A stretch of DNA of 64,000 nt from Betaproteobacteria bacterium Ga0077526 (GTDB lineage: Bacteria > Pseudomonadota > Gammaproteobacteria > Burkholderiales > Ga0077523): the NCBI GenBank assembly GCA_001464765.1, contig LNDV01000010.1, forward strand, positions 186,001 to 250,000, read 5' to 3'. Below, one piece after another: positions 50,149 through 59,320 of the stretch. How positions within the stretch are numbered: position 1 is the first letter of the stretch; the number at the start of each line of letters is the position of its first letter. A program made the translations under genes and the position numbers. The notes below the pieces were generated by a model. The model saw only the letters and a program-made list of their open reading frames with translations, did no database searches and had not been told where the DNA came from.

Positions 50149-51663
50149 ATGCGGCGAGCGTTGGCCATCGCCGCGCTGCCGAAGGTGTGGGGTTGGGCGA
50201 TGTGCGTTTTCGTGTCTTCTTGGTCCCTGCCCGTTCTCGCGGTAGATCTCGAGGCGCTGAATCACGGCGTCGTCAAGATCGAGTCCGTTGACCCGGATCA
50301 CCCGGAGAATGGGCGCAGGACAGGGACAGGATTTATCGTCAGGCGCGACAGTGACGTTGTCTACATCGTCACGGCCCATCACGTGGTGAAGGGGGACAAG
50401 GTTCCGAAGGTGACCTTCTACGCAAAGCAGGTCAATCCGGTTTCGGCCGAGGTTGCCCGGAATGACATAGCCTCGGATCTATCCTTGCTCCTGGTCCGCG
50501 GCCCGGACAAGGTCCCGGAGAGCGCGCGAGCGCTGGGCCTCTCGTTGGCCGATACCGGTCTCGCCGGACGTCAGGGAGTGACCATCGGCTTTCCCTCCGG
50601 GCTGGGCGACTGGATTCCGAGCGACGTTCGGATCGCCCGGCAAGACGGCTCGCGCTTGGTCCTGTCGGGCGGGCTCGACGAAGGCAATTCCGGCGGTCCG
50701 GTAGTCGTCGGGGAGAATCTGGCGGGGATGGTCACCAGGAAGGTCGGCGCGGGTGGGTTCGCCGTTCCAGCGACACAGATGCGCGACGTGCTCAAGACTT
50801 GGGGCGTTGAGATCGACGTGGGAGTCGTCGCGGGTACGGCGTTCAAGGATTGCGATGAGTGCCCGGAGATGGTGGTGATTCCAGCCGGAAGGTTTGTGAT
50901 GGGATCGCCTTCAGGAGAGGGTGAAAGGCAAGGTGACGAAGGACCATTGCACGACGTCGTCATTCGGGCGCCATTCGCACTTGGGCGTGCTGAAGTATCG
51001 CGGGGCGATTTCAGGAAGTTCGTGGCGGCGACTGGCTATCCGGTCGTCGGCGAGTGTGCGGCTTGGACTGGAGAAAGAGGTGGTGGAAGTTCGCCGCGCA
51101 ACTGGGAGTCGCCAGGATTCGAACAAGGCGATACGCACCCAGTCGTGTGCGTGAGTTACGCAGACGCGCTGGCATACGTGGCTTGGCTCAGTCATCGGAC
51201 GGGCAAGCAGTATCGGGTGCCGAGCGAGGCAGAATGGGAGTATGCGGCACGTGGCGGAACCGTCACTTCCCGGTTTTGGGGAGATAGACTGGCGGATGCC
51301 TGTGACTACGGTAACGTCGCGGATCGAAGTGCAAAAAGAGTTTTCTCGTCATGGACCGTACATGAGTGTGATGACGGATTTGCGGAAACGTCGCCAGGTC
51401 GAAAATTTCGAGCGAATGGTTTCGGTGTGTTTGATGTGATCGGCAATGTGTGGGAATGGACGAGGGATTGTTGGAATGCAAGCTATGTTGGGGCTCCTGA
51501 GGACGGTTCTGCGTGGCAGTCGGGAGACTGTTCCCGACGCGTCGTGCGCGGCGGAAGCTGGGATTACGCTCCTAGGTACGCGCGGTCCGCTGCCCGCCAC
51601 AGCGTTGTTCCCTCGTTCCGCGACCTCTCCCTGGGGTTTAGGGTTTCTAGGATGTTGAACTGA
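50149..51663 (+). CDS. secreted trypsin-like protease fused to FGE/C-type-lectin domain (copy 2)
   Basis: This is a 504-residue paralogue of the gene at 47237. A signal peptide ends near residue 28 (SSWSLPVLAVD). The protease triad is His in VTAHHVVKGD near 78, Asp in IASDLSLLLV near 111 and Ser in EGNSGGPVVV near 181. The FGE/C-type-lectin domain spans about 240-504 (MVVIPAGRFVMGSPSGEGE to LGFRVSR), again without the FGE catalytic Cys pair (GGSWDYAPRYARSAA). Similar layout but diverged sequence indicates an old duplication. The ATG at 50149 follows 49 bases after the secreted-protein stop; a GTG seven codons upstream is possible. The TIR-like gene starts 44 bases after this stop. Confidence 0.8.
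   Translation: MRRALAIAALPKVWGWAMCVFVSSWSLPVLAVDLEALNHGVVKIESVDPDHPENGRRTGTGFIVRRDSDVVYIVTAHHVVKGDKVPKVTFYAKQVNPVSAEVARNDIASDLSLLLVRGPDKVPESARALGLSLADTGLAGRQGVTIGFPSGLGDWIPSDVRIARQDGSRLVLSGGLDEGNSGGPVVVGENLAGMVTRKVGAGGFAVPATQMRDVLKTWGVEIDVGVVAGTAFKDCDECPEMVVIPAGRFVMGSPSGEGERQGDEGPLHDVVIRAPFALGRAEVSRGDFRKFVAATGYPVVGECAAWTGERGGGSSPRNWESPGFEQGDTHPVVCVSYADALAYVAWLSHRTGKQYRVPSEAEWEYAARGGTVTSRFWGDRLADACDYGNVADRSAKRVFSSWTVHECDDGFAETSPGRKFRANGFGVFDVIGNVWEWTRDCWNASYVGAPEDGSAWQSGDCSRRVVRGGSWDYAPRYARSAARHSVVPSFRDLSLGFRVSRMLN
51559..51648 (+). other. candidate DGR variable region in trypsin-FGE copy 2
   Basis: The 13 expected variable codons between GGSW and GFRV are gat tac gct, tac, gcc, cac agc gtt gtt, ttc, gac ctc tcc. 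All end in C or T. Of the 16 constant codons in the segment, eight end in A or G (for example agg, gcg, cgg, tcg, ctg). Confidence 0.5.
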
Positions 51664-51707
51664 TTGAGGCGGCGCGGTCCGACAGCGTGTCGCGTCGGAG
51701 AAGGCTC

Positions 51708-53996
51708 GTGAAGCGCGTCTTTCTCTCCTACACTGCCAAGGATCTCGGCGCCCACGCCATCGCCGCGAAGCAAGCCGCCGAGTCGGCTGGCTGGGAGGTC
51801 GTTGACCATCGAGACTGGGCGCCCAACGGTCGCCCGTCGGTCTCAGAGTGCATGAAGCAGGTGGACGGCTGCGATGCGCTGATTGTCCTGTCCGGAGGGC
51901 GGTACGGATGGGTCCCGACGAAGGCCGAGGGCGGAGACGGCAGGCGCAGCATCACCTGGCTGGAGGTCGCCAGAGCACGTAGTCGTGGCGTTGCGGTGAT
52001 TCCGCTCCTCCTTGAAGGCGCTGAGGCAGCGCAGGTAGCGGCGGAGCCCGATGGAGGGACGCAAACAGTACTCGCGGAATTTCGGGGCGAGCTTCGGCAG
52101 TCGCTCGCTGGCTTCTTCACCCCTCAACCTTACAGTGTCGACGTGCTGGTCAAGCAGGGGCTGGACGCCTGGGATGGTCGCGCCAACGACGAGCGTATGC
52201 CGTGGCGACGGCGATTCCGGAAAGCGGTACCGGCGATCCTGGCGATAGGATTGGCGACTGCTTGGCTTCTTGCCGGGCCTCTCGTCAACGGGCGTCTCAC
52301 GGCACGTCCTCAGCCTTCCCTTGCTGCATGGCTTCAATCAGGGCAGACGATTGTCGTCGTTTCGCTTGCGCTCGCCTTGATCGCCTTCTGGTCGTTTGCC
52401 GCAAGCAGGGGGCGGCCGCAGTGGATGTACCGCGTGTTCCCGCTATCGAGTGTAGGTGATGCGCTGTTGGCGGCGTCGATCTTCGTGGCTATTGCCGCCG
52501 GCGTCGGTGGCACTCTCGCCCCACAAGAGAAGGATCCGTACTTCGAAGCCGCGCTCACAAGCATTCTGGACGGCGTTCGCTCCCCCGGAGCGGCAGGCGC
52601 TTTGCAGCCTGAGCTATGGCGCGGCGCGAAGTACGAAGGCGACGTCGATGCGCTGCGCGAGTTCGTCCTGCCGGTGCTGGAGGCGCGGCGCAATTTGTCG
52701 GACGCTGTCGCCCTGGCCGGTGTGCGCGAATCGTTGCGAAGGATGAACGCGCCGACGGACGTGCAGGATGTGCGCGTTCGAATGCTCGTCGAAATCGCTC
52801 GCTTCCACGTCATCGTCATCCAGCAGGATGCCGGCAGGGCGCTCGCGCAATTCGGCAGATCGATCGAGCCGTTGTTCGGGTCGGTCGATGCCATCTGGCG
52901 CGCGGAAGCGCTTTTCGCGCGCGCTGGCTGGATCGACTACTGGGCGTTCACGAACATGCTGGAACCGCTCGATCGCACCGGCGCCCCGACCTACTCCAAG
53001 GAAGAGGTGATGGGTGCGTTCGACGATGTGCTGAAGCAGATCGGGGACCGCCCCGGTAGGCCGGCCTGGGTTGCTTGTGGGGCAAAGACTAATGGCAGCA
53101 TGGTGCGCGCCCGACTGTGCGGCGGCGCGACGGAAGGCGAGTGTGTAGATCTCGACCGCCGCCTCCGCGACGCAGTCGTCTGCTACGAAAGCCGCCAGGA
53201 CCACCAGGGCGTGCAAACGGCCAAGCACAATCTGGCTTTGCGGCTGCTGGCGAGCGGCAAGTTGCAGGAGGCCTACGGCTACTTTCGCAGCCGGTTCGAT
53301 GAAACCGGAGACCGGGGTGCTGGGCTGCAGGCCCTGGGTATCGAAGCGGTGGCGAGTGCCGCCCCGGCGGGGCAGACGCTAGATCCGGCACTGGTCGAGG
53401 CGGAACTCCCGAAGGAACCCGATCGCCGCCGCCGCGGGGAGATCAAGGCCTGCCTGGATCTGCTGGCCGGGACCCGTCGCGGCGGCGACGTTCAGAACAC
53501 GCAGAGCTGCAGGGTGGCATTCGCCTGCTACCTGACCGACAACCCGGTGGCCAACGAGCGCTTCTGCGGGGTTCCCGAGATTCCGCGGGACGGCGCTGTA
53601 CTGGCCAGCGGCCCGCCTGGCCCCGTGCTCGCCCCCAAGCGTTATCCTGCCCGATATGTCATTTCAGGAAAGGTATCCCCGAGCCGACCCGCCAAGGATG
53701 TCGTGGCGGAATGCGATGGCGACGTGGAGGCCGAGCCCAGCTTCGTCATCGACCTCGCCAGCCCCGCAAGGATCGCGACTCGGCTCGTGTCCGGCGGAGA
53801 CTCGGTTCTCCTCGTCCGTGGTCCGACGCAGTCCGCCTGCGCAGACGACGCGCCGATCCCGGGTCGCGGCAAGAGCAGCGACGCGGGCATGATCCTGGAG
53901 GCCACGGCCGGGCGGCATGAGTTCTTCGTCGGGACTTATGCCCATCAGTCGCTGGGGTATGAGGCGGTGGTTTCGGTCGGCGAGGCGGGGCGCTAA
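51708..53996 (+). CDS. TIR-like domain - three membrane helices - helical repeat protein
   Basis: This is a 762-residue protein. The N-terminal ~120 residues are a TIR/DUF4062-like domain (VKRVFLSYTAKDLGAHAI, DALIVLSGGRYGWVPTK). Three hydrophobic helices follow (about 171-193, 212-231 and 251-270). The rest is helical, with TPR-like patterns (AVCYESRQDHQGVQTAKHNL) to about residue 600, then a C-terminal region with beta-strand patterns that may be a small domain (VLLVRGPTQSACADD). The GTG at 51708 is preferred because GGAG lies seven bases upstream; a GTG seven codons earlier is possible. It closes the co-directional run; a tRNA-Ser region follows. Confidence 0.65.
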   Translation: MKRVFLSYTAKDLGAHAIAAKQAAESAGWEVVDHRDWAPNGRPSVSECMKQVDGCDALIVLSGGRYGWVPTKAEGGDGRRSITWLEVARARSRGVAVIPLLLEGAEAAQVAAEPDGGTQTVLAEFRGELRQSLAGFFTPQPYSVDVLVKQGLDAWDGRANDERMPWRRRFRKAVPAILAIGLATAWLLAGPLVNGRLTARPQPSLAAWLQSGQTIVVVSLALALIAFWSFAASRGRPQWMYRVFPLSSVGDALLAASIFVAIAAGVGGTLAPQEKDPYFEAALTSILDGVRSPGAAGALQPELWRGAKYEGDVDALREFVLPVLEARRNLSDAVALAGVRESLRRMNAPTDVQDVRVRMLVEIARFHVIVIQQDAGRALAQFGRSIEPLFGSVDAIWRAEALFARAGWIDYWAFTNMLEPLDRTGAPTYSKEEVMGAFDDVLKQIGDRPGRPAWVACGAKTNGSMVRARLCGGATEGECVDLDRRLRDAVVCYESRQDHQGVQTAKHNLALRLLASGKLQEAYGYFRSRFDETGDRGAGLQALGIEAVASAAPAGQTLDPALVEAELPKEPDRRRRGEIKACLDLLAGTRRGGDVQNTQSCRVAFACYLTDNPVANERFCGVPEIPRDGAVLASGPPGPVLAPKRYPARYVISGKVSPSRPAKDVVAECDGDVEAEPSFVIDLASPARIATRLVSGGDSVLLVRGPTQSACADDAPIPGRGKSSDAGMILEATAGRHEFFVGTYAHQSLGYEAVVSVGEAGR

Positions 53997-54004
53997 CGAC
54001 GCGA

Positions 54005-54344
<340 letters not shown>

Positions 54345-54429
54345 GGCTGGTCGATCGAGGAGGCGGAGTATAGCGCAACATCCGGGGCGGCAAAGCGTCC
54401 GGCGCGGGAGCGGAGGCTGGACGCCAGTC

Positions 54430-54912
54430 TCAGTGGAGGTCCCGAGGTCGGGGGGGCTCCGGAAGCTCGCAGGCGGGCCGCTCGAACGCTTTTTTCTTCA
54501 CACCCAGCCGCGGACCGAGCCACGCTGCGAGCCGTTCAGCGTCCGGCGGCCCGAGAAAGGGCAGGGGGTCCGGATTGCCTCCGGCGATCACGAACAACGC
54601 TGGCACTCCTCGCAGGCGGATGCCGTAGTGCTCCAGCTTCGGTTCCTCCCGCTCGATGGAGACGCTGAGCACCTCGATCGGCGGGATCTTGAGCGACTTG
54701 ATGGCGCTCCAGACCGTTCGTTTCCAGCGCGGAATCGGGCGACTGTCCAGCAGGCGTTCCGAAAAGGCGTGAATCAGCAGGGTGGGGTGACTGGGCGCGA
54801 TGGAGGCGTCGTCACCCGTTGCGCGCGAAGTGAGCGCGTCCAACAGCTCGTCCATATTGACCGTCCGAAAAATCTCGGGAGCCGTTGTCGCCATCTTTGG
54901 TGAACGCTTCAC
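54430..54912 (-). CDS. thioredoxin-fold hypothetical protein
   Basis: This is a 160-residue cytoplasmic protein. The second half has the thioredoxin-fold layout: a strand-rich SVSIEREEPKLEHYGIRLRG, the cis-Pro segment GVPALFVIAGG and a final helix DAERLAAWLG. The N-terminal half contains no CxxC in the expected place (HPTLLIHAFSERLLDSR), so a redox role is unlikely. The GTG at 54912 with GGAG nine bases upstream is the likely start; ATG 54894 is an alternative. It is divergent from the FAD enzyme gene. No further function can be assigned. Confidence 0.6.
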   Translation of the reverse strand: MKRSPKMATTAPEIFRTVNMDELLDALTSRATGDDASIAPSHPTLLIHAFSERLLDSRPIPRWKRTVWSAIKSLKIPPIEVLSVSIEREEPKLEHYGIRLRGVPALFVIAGGNPDPLPFLGPPDAERLAAWLGPRLGVKKKAFERPACELPEPPRPRDLH

Positions 54913-55041
54913 TGAGTCTGTCTCCGGTCGCTTTCGCGTTTGAAAGGATAGCCGCGAATCGCGCTGTTATTCAATCGCAAAGCGGTCTATCTTTGTGAGT
55001 CAGGAACTGGTCAACGGTCGCGTTGCGCAGGGAGGCTCGTC

Positions 55042-57288
55042 GTGGAGCAATCGAAGGAACAGCAGCGTCTGAAGGTCGCAGTCATCGGGGGCGGCATCGC
55101 TGGCTTGACCGCCGCTTGGCGCCTGCAGGAAAAGGGCTTCGAGGTGGTCGTTTTCGAGGAGAGAATTCATCTCGGCGGCAAGCTCGGTGCGCACCCCGCT
55201 CGCATACCTGTCTATGCCGAGCGTGGTAGCGACTCGAGGTCGCGCGGGCCGCGTCGGGTGGACGTGAGGACCGGCGAGTTCGCCGACCAGGGCGGCGCAG
55301 CCGAGCTCGCTGCAGAACTGGACAAAGGCCACGTGCCCGGCTGGCTGGTCGGCATCGCTAGGCAGGCCATGCGGTGGACCGCCATCGACCTCGGTATACC
55401 AGTCAAGTGTCGCCTCAAACCGAAGAATCCGATGTTCCGGGTGACTCCGCTCGATGCCTTTGGCAATGAACAGCCGGCGCCTCCTCCGCGCGACCCTGCG
55501 GTTCTGCAGGATGGCCCGCATGGCGTCTGGAGCTGGCGGGTCACCGTGGACGACCCTTCTTTCGAGGGCAAGCCCGCCAGCGGGGATGAGGCCGCGAGCA
55601 AGGCCCCGCCATTCAGCCTGCGTTTCGACGTGTCGATTCACAAGAGGGAAGACGGCGCCGATCTCCTGGAACTCACCGACGGCGTCTACCACGAGCACTG
55701 CTTCCACATGTACCTCAATTGGTACCGGAACTTCTGGCGTCTCATGGAAGATGCCGGCATCGAGCGCACGACCCGGTACACACCGCTCAATGACTACGTG
55801 CATCTGTTCCCGGGCACAGGCCCGGTCGAGGATCGCATTCGCCGCCTCGCGCAGCTGACTCGTCCGGCTGAGAGCTATCGATCCGGAGCCGCGCCCGCAC
55901 CGGACATCGTCATCGCCCAATACTCGGTGCTGGATCTCATCAGCACCCGCCTTGATCCCACCAATTATCTGGATCGTCAGAGCGTCCACGCGTTTCTGGC
56001 CTCCCGCTGGTATGCCACGGAGCAATCGCTGCGTCTGCACGAGTACCTTCTGGCGCGAGCCTTCGCCGTCCCGAGCGTGTCGAGCTCGGCCTACGCGTAT
56101 CAGCAGTACCTGTCCTATACGCTCGCGCAGCCTTCCCCGATGCTCTGGGTGCTCAAGGGCAACAGCTACACCAGTCTCTTCAAGCCGCTGGAGGAGCGCC
56201 TCGACAAGAAGGGGTGCAAGATTTTCAGGGGCACATACGTCACCGGGTTGCAGCTCACGAAAGGCAAGGCATCGGCGATTCGATATCGCCCTGCCGACAT
56301 GAAGTGGCCCCGAGATCCCAGCGACGGCGAGTCCGGCATGGGGCGTCGCGGCCCCTCCTTGCAGTCTTTGTTTCAGCCGGACTACGTCATTGCGGCCGTC
56401 CCGCCGGGAGCCCTTGCGAGGATCGTCAACGACTTTCGGGAACTGGTGCCCGGTCTGTCAGGGACCAGGCGACTGCAGACCGGCGTGACGGCCGCGCTGG
56501 ATCTGTACTTTCGCATTCGAGTGCCTGAAGTGCCCGCGCGTCACGTGGTCCTGCGCGAATCCCGGCTCGGCCTCAGCTTCTTCGACAACTCGCAATGCTG
56601 GCCGGCCACCGATCCCAGCCAGCCACCAGGGGGGAGGACGTGTCTCAACGTGGCCGTCGCGGATTTCGACAAGATCGCCGGCATGTTCAAGGACCAGGCC
56701 ATCGTCGAGATCATCCGGGACCTGCAGCGCTTTCTGCCGTTCAAGCTGGACGATGTCGACTACACGCGCACTTACCTGCAACTCAATGTCAATGAGCCGT
56801 TGTTCATCAATGGGGTGGCAAGTGAGCCGTGGCGCCCCGGCGTCCGCACCGAGATTCCGAACCTGTTCCTCGCGGGGGACTTCGTCGACAACGAGATTGG
56901 CGTGGCGTGCGTGGAAGGCGCCGTGGTGAGCGGTCTGCAGGCGGCGAGAGCCGTTCAGGCGCAGGCCCGTGTCGACCACCCGGAGATACCGGCGACGAGC
57001 GGAATGTTCAAGCCGATACCGATCGAATCGCCACGCCGACTTTCCGCTGCCGAGGCGGAAGCCATGAAGCTCATGCTGGCGCCGGCTGTCGCGAGCGCCA
57101 AGGCGGCTTCGAAATCACTGGAGTTCCAGCGCATGCCCGAGCGAGCGATCGTTCCGGGAGAGTGGGCCGATGCCGCGCAGTCCTTTGTGACCATGCCGGG
57201 TGAGCTGGTCGAAGGTATGGCCGGGCTCGGCGTGGATCTCTGGCGCCAGTTGGGCGCCAGAGCTGTTCCCGGTGGCAACGACCGGTGA
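55042..57288 (+). CDS. FAD-dependent amine-oxidase/phytoene-desaturase-like enzyme
   Basis: This 748-residue flavoprotein has an N-terminal dinucleotide-binding fold KVAVIGGGIAGLTAAWRL (residues 10-27) followed by VVVFEERIHLGGKLG, typical of the phytoene desaturase/hydroxysqualene dehydroxylase superfamily. The C-terminal FAD signature LFLAGDFVDNEIGVACVEGAV is near 610. It is longer than carotenoid desaturases (about 500 residues) owing to an insert in the first third and a ~100-residue tail. The GTG start follows GGGAGG. Near it are a polyprenyl synthase and an acetoacetate-decarboxylase-like gene, so a role in modifying an isoprenoid chain is the best guess. The enzyme is probably peripheral to the membrane. 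Confidence 0.75.
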   Translation: MEQSKEQQRLKVAVIGGGIAGLTAAWRLQEKGFEVVVFEERIHLGGKLGAHPARIPVYAERGSDSRSRGPRRVDVRTGEFADQGGAAELAAELDKGHVPGWLVGIARQAMRWTAIDLGIPVKCRLKPKNPMFRVTPLDAFGNEQPAPPPRDPAVLQDGPHGVWSWRVTVDDPSFEGKPASGDEAASKAPPFSLRFDVSIHKREDGADLLELTDGVYHEHCFHMYLNWYRNFWRLMEDAGIERTTRYTPLNDYVHLFPGTGPVEDRIRRLAQLTRPAESYRSGAAPAPDIVIAQYSVLDLISTRLDPTNYLDRQSVHAFLASRWYATEQSLRLHEYLLARAFAVPSVSSSAYAYQQYLSYTLAQPSPMLWVLKGNSYTSLFKPLEERLDKKGCKIFRGTYVTGLQLTKGKASAIRYRPADMKWPRDPSDGESGMGRRGPSLQSLFQPDYVIAAVPPGALARIVNDFRELVPGLSGTRRLQTGVTAALDLYFRIRVPEVPARHVVLRESRLGLSFFDNSQCWPATDPSQPPGGRTCLNVAVADFDKIAGMFKDQAIVEIIRDLQRFLPFKLDDVDYTRTYLQLNVNEPLFINGVASEPWRPGVRTEIPNLFLAGDFVDNEIGVACVEGAVVSGLQAARAVQAQARVDHPEIPATSGMFKPIPIESPRRLSAAEAEAMKLMLAPAVASAKAASKSLEFQRMPERAIVPGEWADAAQSFVTMPGELVEGMAGLGVDLWRQLGARAVPGGNDR

Positions 57289-57293
57289 ACCTG

Positions 57294-57331
57294 CTGCGGG
57301 CTCGAGCGGCAGCCGGCGGTTGAGCCCGCAG
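57294..57331. terminator. candidate bidirectional terminator between convergent genes
   Basis: CTGCGGGCTC at 57294-57303 pairs perfectly with GAGCCCGCAG at 57322-57331 across an 18-base loop. It lies between the stops of two convergent genes (57288 and 57351), where a shared terminator is expected. No strong T-run is present on either side. Confidence 0.45.
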
Positions 57332-57350
57332 ATCGTCCCCGATTGATGGA

Positions 57351-59198
57351 CTACCGTTCTTCGATGACAGGCAGAGTTGGGACGACCCAGGGCGGCAGCA
57401 GTTCGCCCGACACGTTTTCCGTCCACGTCGTGTAGCTGGGCGTCACCGCCATCATCGCGCCACGCGTGCCATCCGGTGCTGTGCAGGCCCGCAGAAGACC
57501 GAACTGATAGAGCAAGTCAGGGATGCTGTTTCCTGCCTGATCCCACTTGTCACCGGTAACCGATAGCGAAACGTCTTTCCCGCCGAATCGCAGCGACTCC
57601 CCCTGACCGTTGCGCATGAAAACGCTCTGGTGCCATTGGCCGAAGCGGAGCGTGTACGACGACATCGGCACGTTCTCCGAACTGCTGCTGCCTCCTCGAG
57701 GTAGTGTCAGGCGAAGCGCCGTTCCCTGATTCTCATCGAGAACCACATTCCATTCCGAACGCGTCATCGTGTGGCGGACAGACCAGAGGTCGTTGCGGAT
57801 GACCTCCTTGGGAAAACCCCAGATATGCTTTCCGGGGCGTTGGGCATCCTGTCGGGAAACCGGCATGGGGCCCAGCGGGACGAAGCCGACCGCGAGCGGG
57901 TTGCTGGCCGGCACGCCGAGACAGCCAAACCCGAGCTCCAGATAAGGCCCGAGATCGCTTTCGCGGTACTGCATCACAAACAGACCGACGAGAGCTCGAT
58001 TGGCACCGATGTCCCATGCACTCATCGGAACGTTGCCGCCGAGGGAATCGAGATGCTCCTGAAGACGTCTGCGATCCACGGCCCAGAGTGCCATCCCTCC
58101 GCGTGCGCTGCTGATCCGCGCCGGAAGACGGATCGCCTCGCCAGCGACTTCGTAGCGCTTTCCGGCGAAGGGGCCGTACACCTCCAGGTCATAGAACACG
58201 CGTCGCTTCGAGGAGGTAACCGCGCGGACACCGCGGCGGACCTTGAATACGAGGTCCTGCTGGTGGTCGAGAACAGTGAACTCCGAGGACAACTCGGTGC
58301 CGCCGGATCGAAGCACGGATACGGCGCCTTCGAGCGGGTGCCCGATAGCCTGGAAGCATGCGCGCAGGTCATTTGTCCAGGGATTGCTGGACCATCCCCC
58401 CTTGGGCGGCAGGAAGGGGTTCTTTCCTTCGGCCTCGGCGCCACCAAAAATGGGGATGGCATGAATGATGGTGTCGAGACAGCGCTCACCAAGATCGTCG
58501 CTCAGCGCGTCGTGCAGGTCGAAGGCCTTCGAGAGGTCGCCGAGCTTGTCATCGAAGAGCCACTGCAGGTGTTGACGCACCAGCGCGATGCCCTCGCGCC
58601 GGTTCTCTCTCACCGCGTACTTCAGTTCGTCGAGAATGCGCGGCAAGTCCTTGCGACGGTCATCTCTGAACACCTTGAGCAAGGTCATGAGCGCCGCGTC
58701 GATGCTCTGATAGGACATGTCGAGCTCGGCGCCACGCTTCTGCACGAGCTCGGCGGTAGCTTGAGAGAAGAAGGCACGGACCGGCTCGCCTGTCGAGGTC
58801 TTGGAGTCCTCCCAGATCTTGACGACTTTGTGAAGATTCTTCTCCGCCGCTTCGGGCTCGATCTCGGGAGTGTCGGCTCGTGCGCGGAAGAGCAATCGTT
58901 CACCCGCCTGTGGGCGAAGATCCCGGTCCAGGCGATGGGCGATCCTCGGAAGCATAAGTGCGAGGCCGCCGAGCGAATCCCGATACTGCGTGAGGATGGA
59001 TTCCATCCATCGCGGCAACGTAGGCGGTGTACCGGCACTGCGAAGTCCTTGTGACGCGAGGTTTCCCGCACTGCGTGATCCGACTTCTGTCGCGCGCGCG
59101 ACAGCCTCGGCGATCGTGCTGGCCAGGACTCCGGCCGTCTGGCCTATGGCCTCGGTGAGTGACTTCTCGGAAGGAGGGGCGTTGCGTTCCGCGGGCAT
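57351..59198 (-). CDS. protein with C-terminal acetoacetate-decarboxylase-like domain
   Basis: This is a 615-residue cytoplasmic protein. The N-terminal ~300 residues are helical and not recognised. The C-terminal ~250 residues have the acetoacetate decarboxylase-like fold: YRESDLGPYLELGFG, GFVPLGPMPVSRQDA and the conserved KHIWGFPKEVI, in which ADC-family enzymes place the WGFPK motif. Whether the Schiff-base Lys of true decarboxylases is retained cannot be judged by eye. It is divergent from the polyprenyl-synthase gene and convergent with the FAD enzyme, suggesting a local pathway. A decarboxylase, hydratase or merely ligand-binding role is possible. Confidence 0.65.
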   Translation of the reverse strand: MPAERNAPPSEKSLTEAIGQTAGVLASTIAEAVARATEVGSRSAGNLASQGLRSAGTPPTLPRWMESILTQYRDSLGGLALMLPRIAHRLDRDLRPQAGERLLFRARADTPEIEPEAAEKNLHKVVKIWEDSKTSTGEPVRAFFSQATAELVQKRGAELDMSYQSIDAALMTLLKVFRDDRRKDLPRILDELKYAVRENRREGIALVRQHLQWLFDDKLGDLSKAFDLHDALSDDLGERCLDTIIHAIPIFGGAEAEGKNPFLPPKGGWSSNPWTNDLRACFQAIGHPLEGAVSVLRSGGTELSSEFTVLDHQQDLVFKVRRGVRAVTSSKRRVFYDLEVYGPFAGKRYEVAGEAIRLPARISSARGGMALWAVDRRRLQEHLDSLGGNVPMSAWDIGANRALVGLFVMQYRESDLGPYLELGFGCLGVPASNPLAVGFVPLGPMPVSRQDAQRPGKHIWGFPKEVIRNDLWSVRHTMTRSEWNVVLDENQGTALRLTLPRGGSSSSENVPMSSYTLRFGQWHQSVFMRNGQGESLRFGGKDVSLSVTGDKWDQAGNSIPDLLYQFGLLRACTAPDGTRGAMMAVTPSYTTWTENVSGELLPPWVVPTLPVIEER

Positions 59199-59320
59199 CG
59201 TGACGTTCCTCTCGGCGGGTGTACTACTTCGTTGCAGGTGGCGTGTGCCTATGTCATTCTCGCAAAGTACCGCGTGGTTCCTCGTGTTGCAATAGTCGTA
59301 GTGGAGATAGGTCGCTCACC

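Noticed and set aside
26014..51663. Reading the four FGE domains as active formylglycine-generating enzymes
   Set aside because: The first catalytic Cys is absent in all four and both are absent in the two secreted forms; no sulfatase gene is nearby.
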